This document shows, piece after piece, positions 57,208 to 64,000 of a DNA stretch of 64,000 bases (positions are counted from its first letter, which is position 1; the number at the start of each line of letters is the position of its first letter). A program made the translations under genes and the position numbers. The stretch comes from Pirellula sp. (lineage in GTDB: Bacteria > Planctomycetota > Planctomycetia > Pirellulales > PNKZ01), in contig PNKZ01000004.1 of the NCBI GenBank assembly GCA_013822735.1, positions 124,001 to 188,000 on the forward strand, in the 5' to 3' direction. The notes beneath the pieces were generated by a model, which saw nothing but the letters and a program-made list of their open reading frames with translations, ran no database searches and was not told where the DNA came from.

Positions 57208-57501
57208 ATGTACGTGACGATGAGCGACCTGCCGGAGTTTAGCGAAGCGGATCTGCGCAGCTTTGAAGCTGCCGGGATTTCGCACGAGCGAGCGGTCGAA
57301 CTTGTGTCCACGTACGGCAGAGAGATGTCGTTTCGGTTCGCGGTTTCGATCATCGACAAGTTTGTCGCGAGCATGGAAGCGTTGGTCGTACCGGATGAAA
57401 CCGACTTCGGTAAAGGGGTCGCGAAAGGGCTGCAGCAGGCGGTTCGCTCGGCGGAAGACATCGGCAGCACCATTCGGCAAATGCCGGCGAAGACGGAGTG
57501 A
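57208..57501 (+). CDS. Hypothetical protein, 97 residues
   Basis: The gene product is not recognised. It is a soluble, mostly helical protein with FSEADLRSFEAAGISHERAVELVSTYG near the start and a central KFVASMEALVV stretch. A second in-frame ATG at 57220 would begin MSDLPEF. There is a short AAGGGT just before the first ATG but no strong ribosome binding site. It lies before the repeat-rich convergent region. Composition and codon use look coding-like. Confidence 0.55.
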   Translation: MYVTMSDLPEFSEADLRSFEAAGISHERAVELVSTYGREMSFRFAVSIIDKFVASMEALVVPDETDFGKGVAKGLQQAVRSAEDIGSTIRQMPAKTE

Positions 57502-57700
57502 GGCCGGCCAAAAACTGCCTTGCAATTTACGCTTGGGTGCGCTCTCCGTTGGAAGCCCATGCGGGCCGGCCAAATCTGCTCTGGAAATGGGGCCGGCGAG
57601 CTTGAGATAATGCGGCGTGATTTTCCTCAACACGCCGCATTGCGAGCTCGTCGTCATGCCGAATATTGCCGGATTCATTCGCACGAGAAATAGAGAGTAT

Positions 57701-57773
57701 CCCCCTCATCCGCCCTTCGGGCACTGCTCGACCGAGCTCACCGCCGGCCTTCTCCCGCCGGGGGAGAACGAAG
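57701..57773. repeat. Dispersed CCCCTC/GAGGGG repeat, degenerate copy 2
   Basis: The stretch begins CCCCCTCATCCGCCC and includes GGCCTTCTCCCGCCGGGGGAG. It matches the layout of copy 1 (24761) and copy 3 (58171), with extra bases in the middle. Confidence 0.55.
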
Positions 57774-57818
57774 CCCAAGCGGGTCGTGCTCACGGCATCT
57801 TCCATCGACGTAAGTGCT

Positions 57819-58081
57819 GCGCACTAAATCGACCGAATGCGCACAACGGCACCCTCGGAGTGCGCGTCGAAGCGCTTACCAACAAGGGGGCGCACTACAC
57901 TTTCCCCTTAGTGCGCACGGGGCATTGCACGCTGCGAGGACTTACGTCGATTGACGACACGACGATCGGTGACATTTGCCGCAAACGGCGCACGAGGTCG
58001 GCGGACAAGCCGATGGGAGTGCGCAATGGAATGCGCGGCCGCGCACATCGCAAAACACGAACGGAACGCGGCGCGCACTAA
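57819..58081. repeat. Cluster of GCGCAC/GTGCGC words
   Basis: About nine copies of GCGCAC or its complement are present. The 9-mer GCGCACTAA occurs at 57819-57827 and 58073-58081, and inverted at 57908-57916. A perfect 8-bp stem GCGCACTA/TAGTGCGC lies at 57890-57916. Confidence 0.6.
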
Positions 58082-58170
58082 AAAGAGGGTTCGGCGCAGG
58101 ATCCTGCGCGATTCGCGCATCATGCGCGCAAGACTAAGGCGCTACGAGGTTCTTTGACAATTCGAAACGT

Positions 58171-58220
58171 CCCCTCACCCCCGGCCCCTCTCCCGCCAGG
58201 GGCGAGGGGAGAGAAATGAG
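58171..58220. repeat. Dispersed CCCCTC/GAGGGG palindromic repeat, copy 3
   Basis: CCCCTCACCCCCGGCCCC, then TCTCCCGCCAGGGGCGAGGGGAG, in the opposite orientation to copy 1 at 24761. It lies about 10 bases past the stop codon of the TIGR03067 gene, at a convergent junction. Confidence 0.8.
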
Positions 58221-58229
58221 GCGGCCATG

Positions 58230-58709
58230 CTACGGCGAATCGACCTTGCGTTTGTAGCTCAGTGTTTGGCAGTCGCTCGCCGGCGATTCGAAGTCGGCGG
58301 GGCGAGGGCCGTTGTTGTCGCGGAAGCGGGTACGGAACTTGTCGCCGTCGAGCTCGTAGATGGCGTAGATCATGTTGGCGCCGCCGTCGCCGGTGAGCGT
58401 GACGTCGAAGATCTTCGGAGTCTGCTTGTCGTCGATAACGTAGGTACCGGAGATTTCCAAGACCTTGCCGCCGTCTTTCAGCACGACAAATTGAAACGAG
58501 GTTTCACCGAAGGTCACCTCCACCGATTGGCCGTCGCCTTGCAAAACGTCGGACGTGCGATCGGACGATTCAAGCACCCAGGTGCCGATGATCGCTTCGG
58601 AGTCCGGCTTCGCTTCGTTCTTTTTTTCGGTGTTCACTTCGGCCGCGACGAGCAAGTTGCCGCCGGTCGTTAATGCCAAGACCGCGGTGCAGAGCCAGAA
58701 GAAACGCAT
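58230..58709 (-). CDS. TIGR03067 lipocalin-like secreted protein
   Basis: The 159-residue protein has a signal peptide (MRFFWLCTAVLALTTGGNLLVAA) and the beta-rich TIGR03067 pattern: AIIGTWVLESSDRTSD, FQFVVLKDGGKVLEISGTYVI, KIFDVTLTGDGGANMIYAIYELDGDKFRT and RDNNGPRPADFES. The P-K-I-F-D and I-Y-E-L-D-G-D strands match the family that is expanded in planctomycetes. Its ligand and role are not known. AGGAG lies 7 bases before the ATG. It is convergent with the region described at 57502. Confidence 0.9.
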   Translation of the reverse strand: MRFFWLCTAVLALTTGGNLLVAAEVNTEKKNEAKPDSEAIIGTWVLESSDRTSDVLQGDGQSVEVTFGETSFQFVVLKDGGKVLEISGTYVIDDKQTPKIFDVTLTGDGGANMIYAIYELDGDKFRTRFRDNNGPRPADFESPASDCQTLSYKRKVDSP

Positions 58710-58859
58710 GGTCGAGCTCCTGCGAAGTTTACGCCTCGGGGAAATTCGACGCCGGCAAAAGAGGGCGCGCGACGTCGCATTTCATCATAGCGGCCCGCGG
58801 CAGACGCACCAAGCAAAGTTTGCCTCGGAAGTCGGACCCGGTCGATCAAGGAGAGATCG

Positions 58860-61800
58860 TTACCAGTAGATCTGAGCGCTGGCCGAGCCCATGTGGAAGG
58901 CCCGATCGTCGTTGAACATTGCGTCGTAGTTGCCGGCAAGGCTGAAACGATCGGTGACGGCCCAACTCGCACCGGCGCCTAACACGGCCCAGCTTCGCCC
59001 GAGGTTGACGCCTTGGGTTTGGAAGGCGGTGCCGCCGGCTCCGAGGAATGTCGAGCTGACGACTGGATTTGTGCCATAGAAGTCGTAGAGCCACATGGCG
59101 CGAAGTTCCGGGCGGACCGTGCCGTAGTCGCCGGCGAGCCGAGTGCCGAGGATGCTTTTGAGTGAGTCTACATTGTACGAGTCCATGACGAGGTTGATGG
59201 AATTGGCGCCGGTCTCGGTGAACGCGTCGTGGGCGAGGTGGACATATTGCAAACCGATGAACGGTTCGAAATCGAAGATCCAGCCGACTTCCTTCATACC
59301 CGCTTCCACGTATTGGGTGGTTTGCCAGCCGCCGTAGTCGCCACTGGCCACGCGATTGATTCCGGCGAAGTTGATGTCGCGGCGTCCGGTATAGCTGTCG
59401 AAGCCGTAGGAGCTGATCGCCAGCATGTACTCGTCGTCGTTCTCAGCGCGGAAGAACGTGCCGAAGGTAAAGTTGTTGTCGGTGACCGACTGCACCGGCG
59501 ATCCTTGCTTGATCTGCATGTAGTTGTAGCCGGCGAACGTACCGAGACGGATGCCGGTGTAAAGGTCGCGGAAGATCGAAGTGAGCGAGCCCCCCGCGCC
59601 ATAGCTGCCGTTGTTGGCGATGCCGTTGTTCCAGGTACCGTAGCCGACGCTGAAGCCGTTCCAGGGGCGACGCGGACGATCTTCAAAGCGAATGACCGGC
59701 GTGAGCGAGACGCCGTCTTCGCCGCGCATGCTCACGAGCCGCATATTCAGTCCGTCGTCGGAACCGCCGTGCACGAGCGGGGCGGTGCCGCCCACGGCCG
59801 GTTGGCCCAGCGTGTCGCTGCCGGTGAGGCGGCGCAGGCTCATGATCATGGAGGTGGCATTTTGAACGCCGACGGCTCCCATCGTGGCGTAGACGCTGCC
59901 GTCGAGTTGATCGAAGGCGGGACCGAGCTGCGCAGTGGAAAGCGACGACAGGTTATCGAGCACCGTGTTGTAGTCGCCGGTAGCGCCGGGGCTGGTGGCG
60001 ATGATGTAGTTAGCGACGGCTTGCTGATTGGGCGTGGTGGCAGCACCCGCGAAGCCGGAGATATCGCGATTCAACGTGAAGCCGACGCTGTTGCCGCCGT
60101 AAACCAGAGTGGCGTTGAAGAAGTCCAGGTCGTCGGAGATGGAACTGTAATTGCCGGAGCGTGCGCCCGTGGATTGCAAGAACGTATACGTCGTACCCGA
60201 GGTGTAGGTCGAGCTGCCGTTGCCGACGACTTGCACCGCGCCGCCGACGTTGGCCGTGCCGGTGACGGCGATTCGGTCGTTGCTGACGCCGGGAGTGGTC
60301 GGGTTGGTCGCCGGAATGATTTCAATTTGGGTCGTCGAGGTACCGGTCGACGAGTAGTTGCCGCCGACGCTCGTCGTGCCGATGCCGGCGCTGCCCGGAG
60401 CGAGCAAACCGTTGTTGGTGAGGTTGCCCGTCGTGAGCACGGTGTTACCGCTCAGCGCGGCGCCGGATGCGACATTGACGTTAGCGCTGGCGTTGGTGCC
60501 GTTGACGATGAATGCGCCTTGATCGATGTTGGTCGTACCGGTGTAGGTTTGGTTGCCCATCGTCACAATGCCGGAGCCGGTTTTCTGTACGACGCCGTTG
60601 CCGGTAATCGTGCCGGTGAAGGTGCCGTTGGCATTTTGGTTGATGAGCAAACTGCCGGGCGCCGCGACGTTCGTGGTGCCGGTGAGCACGGCCGTGGTGC
60701 CTTCGAGCGTGCCGTTGTTGACGTTGGTCGTTCCCGCATACGCATTGGCGTAAACGATCTTGCCGGTGCCGGCGAGTTCGATGGTGCCCGTGCCGGTGAC
60801 GTTGCCGATGAATGTGCCGTTGGCCGATTGCGTAAAGCGGAGAATGCCGCTGTTGGCGATGGTGCTATTCAGACTGTCGGTGGTGCCGTTGAGAATACCG
60901 CCGGCGGCGATCGCGGTGCCGGTCGAAAGTCCGCTGTTGATCGTGGTGCCGCCGATGAAGTTGACGACGTTGCCGCCGCCGTTGGTGACGTTGATCTGAC
61001 CGTTCGAAAAGATGTTGCCCGAGATGGTGATGCTGCCGGCCGAAGCATCGAAGTTGGCATTGCCGCCGATGCCGACGTAAAGCCCGCCGCCGTTACCGTT
61101 GCCTGCGGCGCCGTTGGACGACGACCCTGTTCCAGCGGTGCCGCCCGTCGCGCTATTCGTGTTGTTGATGTTTGTGGTGTTGAAAATGGTGAGGGTCGAG
61201 CCGTTGCCGACAAATACGGCACCGCCGAGTGCGAGACCGCCGCCGCCGCCGACTCCTGGCGCACCGCCCGCGCCGCCGCCGTTGCCGGTACCACCGGTTG
61301 TTCCCGTGCTGCCCGCACCGCCGCCGCCGCCGCCGTAGCCGCTGTCGCCGCCATTGCCCGTGGCACCCGCCGCGCCGCCGCCGCTGCCGGTACCGTTGCT
61401 GCCGCCGCCGCCACCGCCGGTGTTCGCCGGATTGCCGTTGCCGTTGAAGCCGCCGCCGGCACCGCCGTTGGCACTCACGCCGTCGCCCGTACCGCCGGCA
61501 CCGCCGATGGCTTGGTTATTCGTGAAGGTGACGTTTTGAATCGACGCGTTGGCGCCCGGATCGATGTACAAACCACCGCCGCCGCCGAGACCGCCGCCGC
61601 CGCCGCCGTTACCGTTGCCGCCGGCATTGCCTTGCGCGCGGCCGTCGGTCACCGTGAGGTCGGTAAAGTTCACGGTGCCGGTGGCGACCCAGAAGATTTG
61701 GTTGTTGTTGCCGTCGACGGTGAAGCCGTTGCCGTCGACCGTGATCGGCGTGCCCGGTCGAAATTCGGGCAGCGATCCGCTCAGCGAAACGTTGGTTTGA

Positions 61801-62069
61801 ATATCGATGGTGTTGGGAACGGCGTTGGCCTGAAGAATCGCCCAGCTAAGCGTATTGGCCGTACCGCCCGTACCGTCGTCGGCTGCAACATTGACGACAT
61901 ACTGCGCCGAAGCTTCGGCGGGGGAGAACATGGCGTAACCCAATGCGGCGACCAACAAACAGCAAGCGCGGCGCAATTGCGGACACCGTGCGTTGCGCGG
62001 GTGTGCCTTCCGATCGTCGCCGGATCGCGAACTCTCGTTCGGGCAGTTCGCTTCTTGATTTACCGCCAT
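58860..62069 (-). CDS. Autotransporter-type outer membrane protein
   Basis: From the ATG at 62069 the protein has 1069 residues. An unusually long N-region precedes a signal peptide (RRACCLLVAALGYAMFSPAEASA). The passenger (about 60-800) includes a very Gly/Asn-rich stretch and passenger-type repeats such as TGTTNIDQGAFIVNG and GSGIVTMGNQTYTGTTN. The last 265 residues form an autotransporter beta-barrel (WNGFSVGYGTWNNGIANN, EPFIGLQYVHLAHDAFTETG, YGTVRPELRAMWLYDFYG), ending SASAQIYW with a terminal aromatic residue, the Bam-recognition pattern. It is a type V secretion protein. Such proteins are less expected in planctomycetes. Confidence 0.88.
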   Translation of the reverse strand: MAVNQEANCPNESSRSGDDRKAHPRNARCPQLRRACCLLVAALGYAMFSPAEASAQYVVNVAADDGTGGTANTLSWAILQANAVPNTIDIQTNVSLSGSLPEFRPGTPITVDGNGFTVDGNNNQIFWVATGTVNFTDLTVTDGRAQGNAGGNGNGGGGGGLGGGGGLYIDPGANASIQNVTFTNNQAIGGAGGTGDGVSANGGAGGGFNGNGNPANTGGGGGGSNGTGSGGGAAGATGNGGDSGYGGGGGGAGSTGTTGGTGNGGGAGGAPGVGGGGGLALGGAVFVGNGSTLTIFNTTNINNTNSATGGTAGTGSSSNGAAGNGNGGGLYVGIGGNANFDASAGSITISGNIFSNGQINVTNGGGNVVNFIGGTTINSGLSTGTAIAAGGILNGTTDSLNSTIANSGILRFTQSANGTFIGNVTGTGTIELAGTGKIVYANAYAGTTNVNNGTLEGTTAVLTGTTNVAAPGSLLINQNANGTFTGTITGNGVVQKTGSGIVTMGNQTYTGTTNIDQGAFIVNGTNASANVNVASGAALSGNTVLTTGNLTNNGLLAPGSAGIGTTSVGGNYSSTGTSTTQIEIIPATNPTTPGVSNDRIAVTGTANVGGAVQVVGNGSSTYTSGTTYTFLQSTGARSGNYSSISDDLDFFNATLVYGGNSVGFTLNRDISGFAGAATTPNQQAVANYIIATSPGATGDYNTVLDNLSSLSTAQLGPAFDQLDGSVYATMGAVGVQNATSMIMSLRRLTGSDTLGQPAVGGTAPLVHGGSDDGLNMRLVSMRGEDGVSLTPVIRFEDRPRRPWNGFSVGYGTWNNGIANNGSYGAGGSLTSIFRDLYTGIRLGTFAGYNYMQIKQGSPVQSVTDNNFTFGTFFRAENDDEYMLAISSYGFDSYTGRRDINFAGINRVASGDYGGWQTTQYVEAGMKEVGWIFDFEPFIGLQYVHLAHDAFTETGANSINLVMDSYNVDSLKSILGTRLAGDYGTVRPELRAMWLYDFYGTNPVVSSTFLGAGGTAFQTQGVNLGRSWAVLGAGASWAVTDRFSLAGNYDAMFNDDRAFHMGSASAQIYW

Positions 62070-62469
62070 CTGCTGGCCCCCATAACTACTCGATTCCCGG
62101 ATGTCCGCGCTTCGACGTCGGTGGTCGAAAGCAACGTCCTCGCAGTAGGCCGTCGGCAAGTGTGCCTAATACGACCCCTATGCTTGGAATATCCCTTACA
62201 AGTAGTTCGGCCCTCACAACCCGAACCTTAATCCAGAATCACCCAATTTGACGCCGACCCGCCGCCGGCACTGCATCTTCGTCGAATTTGCAAGCTGTGA
62301 CCCAACAACGTGCTTCATACTGCGAACTTTGCGGCGACATTTCCGATAAAGCGAACTTTTCCGATTTCGATGAAAGTTCCGGTAGGGACGGTTCGATAAT
62401 ACGGGGCAACGGATCATGCCGGCGATTTCCCCCCACGCCGTCACGCTCTGCCGAATGAGGAATTTCACG
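62070..62469. other. Divergent region between two envelope genes
   Basis: These 400 bases hold no supported gene. They must carry the promoters of the autotransporter (leftward) and of the secreted protein at 62470 (rightward). I see no convincing -35/-10 pair and no strong palindrome. Confidence 0.4.
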
Positions 62470-64000
62470 ATGAACGCCCCCCACGTTCGCAACGTCGTTT
62501 GCTTTTCGCTCGCTATGAGCATCTCCCTTTGGTCGCATGAAGTATCGGCCCAGTCCGGCGGCTGGTCGCCGGATCGCGGAGCCACGGCTTCGTCGTCGGC
62601 TTCGAGCGCAGCCGCGTCGACCGCACCGATGCACGCTGATGCCGTGCGTCGGGCCGCGTGGAACGACGTAACGCCGAGTTGGCAACGTCGTACCAACTCC
62701 ACCGCTACGCCGCGGTCGGCGGAGTTTACGGCCCGCACTCAGCGTATTCCCGCGACCGCGAGCGGCGGCTCCCGCGTCGTGTCGCACGATCAGGATTCCC
62801 GCGCCTATTTCACAACCTCCCAAGGTGCGCGGCCGCAGGGCGTGCCAACCCGGCCCGATCATCAGTTCCTCGCCGAATACAACATTCGCCTTGCCGAAGG
62901 AGAGAAGGTCGTCGGCCAACCGCAAATCACCGAACGAGGTCCCGTCGGCGGAACGCAACCGAAGCTTGCTGCTCCCCGCGGCACGCCAGGGGAAGTCATC
63001 CCCGTGCCGGACACAAACCTGGGCGGCGGCAGTTCCCGAATGCAAGATCCCTCGTCGCGCATGCTCGGCAGCGACATCCAAGAAGGCGAAACGATCTATC
63101 AAGACGGCGACGGCTTCCATCAAGACGGCCAGTCGATGCACGACGGAGAAATCCATCTCGATCCGGGAATGGAATTCGAAAACGGCGGTTCGATGGGGTG
63201 CTCGTCATGCGTCGGCGGCGGTTGTGCCGACGGCGTTTGCCAACCCGATCCCTGGGCCGATCCGAGTCGTTGTGGCGAGTGCGGCCTTTACGGCGGCCAC
63301 CGCATCGGTTGCGGACAAGTTGCACGCTGCTTGCACAATTGCCTCGGCTTCCTGTTTAGCGAAGCTTCGGTTTTCGCCGGCACGCAGGCATTTAAAGGTC
63401 CGCTCGATCTCGGCGTGAACGGCAACTTCGGCTTCAACGAAGGCTTCAATCTTGCCGGCGCGTTAATTCCGTTTCCGCGCTGCGGACTCGGTTATCAAGT
63501 CGGTGCTCGTTGGACGCAAAGCGATCTCTCCGGAACGGTGTTCAATTCGTCGGCTCGCGAGCAAGTGTTCGTCACGGCCGGCGTTTTCCATCGGGCGTAT
63601 CGCGGCTGTGGCCTCCAAGGGGGCGTGGTCTACGACTGGCTCACCGACAACTTCTACACCAAGCAAAGCCTGGCCGTGCTTCGTACGGAAGTCAGCTTTC
63701 TCAACGGCCGAGGCCATGAGTTCGGCTTCATGGGTACCTTCGGCGTGAAGAACGATTCGCTGACCGCCACGATCTTCAACATCAACGTCGTCAATGCACC
63801 GCTCGTGCCGACGGATATGTACAGCATGTTCTACCGCTACACGACGAAATACGGCGGCCAAGGCCGGCTTTGGGGCGGCTTTACCGACCAAAGCCTCGCG
63901 ATCTTCGGTACCGATTTCCGCGTACCGTTGTCGAACCGTAGCGACCTTGTCGGCGGCTTCAACTACATCCTGCCCGACAACGGCCAGAACAACGGCGGCA
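62470..64000 (+). CDS. Secreted Cys-rich, barrel-like envelope protein, truncated at the right edge
   Basis: The frame opens at the ATG at 62470 and runs off the window after 510 codons with no stop. A signal peptide (VVCFSLAMSISLWSHEVSAQ) is followed by about 200 disordered Ser/Thr/Gly/Pro-rich residues. A Cys-rich block at about 240-280 (GCSSCVGGGCADGVC, RCGECGLYGGH, ARCLHNCLG) precedes a beta-rich domain from about 295 (FKGPLDLGVNGNFGFNEGFNLAG, GLGYQVGARWTQSDLSG, FGTDFRVPLSNRSDL). The last part resembles planctomycete outer-surface families (DUF6666-like), with low certainty. It is divergent from the autotransporter and may share its regulation. Confidence 0.75.
   Translation, partial: MNAPHVRNVVCFSLAMSISLWSHEVSAQSGGWSPDRGATASSSASSAAASTAPMHADAVRRAAWNDVTPSWQRRTNSTATPRSAEFTARTQRIPATASGGSRVVSHDQDSRAYFTTSQGARPQGVPTRPDHQFLAEYNIRLAEGEKVVGQPQITERGPVGGTQPKLAAPRGTPGEVIPVPDTNLGGGSSRMQDPSSRMLGSDIQEGETIYQDGDGFHQDGQSMHDGEIHLDPGMEFENGGSMGCSSCVGGGCADGVCQPDPWADPSRCGECGLYGGHRIGCGQVARCLHNCLGFLFSEASVFAGTQAFKGPLDLGVNGNFGFNEGFNLAGALIPFPRCGLGYQVGARWTQSDLSGTVFNSSAREQVFVTAGVFHRAYRGCGLQGGVVYDWLTDNFYTKQSLAVLRTEVSFLNGRGHEFGFMGTFGVKNDSLTATIFNINVVNAPLVPTDMYSMFYRYTTKYGGQGRLWGGFTDQSLAIFGTDFRVPLSNRSDLVGGFNYILPDNGQNNGG

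Larger units (their letters stand above)
57502..58229. other. Convergent, repeat-rich non-coding region
   Basis: This 728-base stretch holds two degenerate copies of the CCCCTC/GAGGGG repeat (57701-57773 and 58171-58220) and a cluster of GCGCAC/GTGCGC words between 57819 and 58081. A 154-codon open frame at 57617-58081 runs through the repeats and is not supported as a gene. No tRNA was recognised. Confidence 0.55.

Noticed and set aside
57617-58081. 154-codon frame in the convergent region
   Set aside because: It runs through a dispersed repeat copy and the GCGCAC cluster, and the protein shows no secondary-structure or family pattern. It is better described as non-coding repeats.
59229-62231. 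1000-codon open frame on the plus strand
   Set aside because: It is antisense to the autotransporter. The Gly/Asn-rich codons of that gene leave the opposite strand without stops, and the translation has Arg/Val/Ala-rich composition without any domain or signal.

Overview
The window looks like chromosomal DNA of a Planctomycetota bacterium, probably of the Pirellulales type. This is inferred from gene content: two formylglycine-type sulfatases, a DUF1501 gene overlapping a large CxxCH (PSD1/DUF1549/DUF1553-type) gene, a TIGR03067 lipocalin-like protein, a PQQ-type propeller protein, a Cys-rich secreted protein of planctomycete type, and a Tad pilus locus. GC is high. I found no rRNA, tRNA, CRISPR array, insertion sequence or phage gene. 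All core genes appear intact; only the two window-edge genes are cut off.

Layout. 1-4.1 kb: a truncated Clp_N-domain gene (minus strand), a small membrane protein and clpC with an intrinsic terminator. 4.2-7.0 kb: an Mla-type lipid transport operon (permease, ATPase, MCE protein). 7.0-12.1 kb, minus strand: a sulfatase, an Asn/Tyr/Gly-rich secreted protein, and a membrane protein with a spermidine-synthase-like domain. 12.5-22.7 kb: a complete Tad/Flp pilus locus (flp, a 35-codon ORF, tadV, tadE, rcpC, rcpA, tadZ, tadA, tadB, tadC). Its leader carries a structure resembling the GEMM-I cyclic-di-GMP aptamer. 23.1-28.2 kb: an ammonium channel, a second sulfatase, and a fusion of a TrhO-type tRNA hydroxylase with an RluA-type pseudouridine synthase. 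28.4-35.4 kb: a parvulin, a PQQ-propeller protein, clpB and dnaK. 36-41.6 kb: pheA, tpiA-secG, and a yicC-gmk-rpoZ-coaC-coaB cluster. 41.6-49.6 kb: a HEAT-like secreted protein, a PfkB kinase, a DUF456 protein, a TMTC-like membrane TPR protein, an isochorismatase-family hydrolase and a class V aminotransferase. 49.6-64 kb: csrA with a recognisable promoter, the DUF1501/PSD1 pair, a PAP2 phosphatase, a lone pseudopilin, small hypotheticals, a TIGR03067 protein, a classical-looking autotransporter, and a truncated envelope protein at the right edge.

How the parts work together. Much of the window concerns the cell envelope: Mla lipid traffic, Tad pilus, autotransporter, SecG, PAP2 and secreted sulfatases. 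Protein quality control is also well represented (Clp_N protein, ClpC, ClpB, DnaK, parvulin). If the GEMM-like leader is real, pilus synthesis is tied to cyclic-di-GMP.

Non-coding structure. Every convergent gene junction with a gap over about 90 bp contains an inverted repeat or palindromic element, and two repeat families recur at these sites. Different palindromes sit at several divergent junctions. The clpB and pfkB genes share an almost identical 20-base leader just upstream of the start codon.
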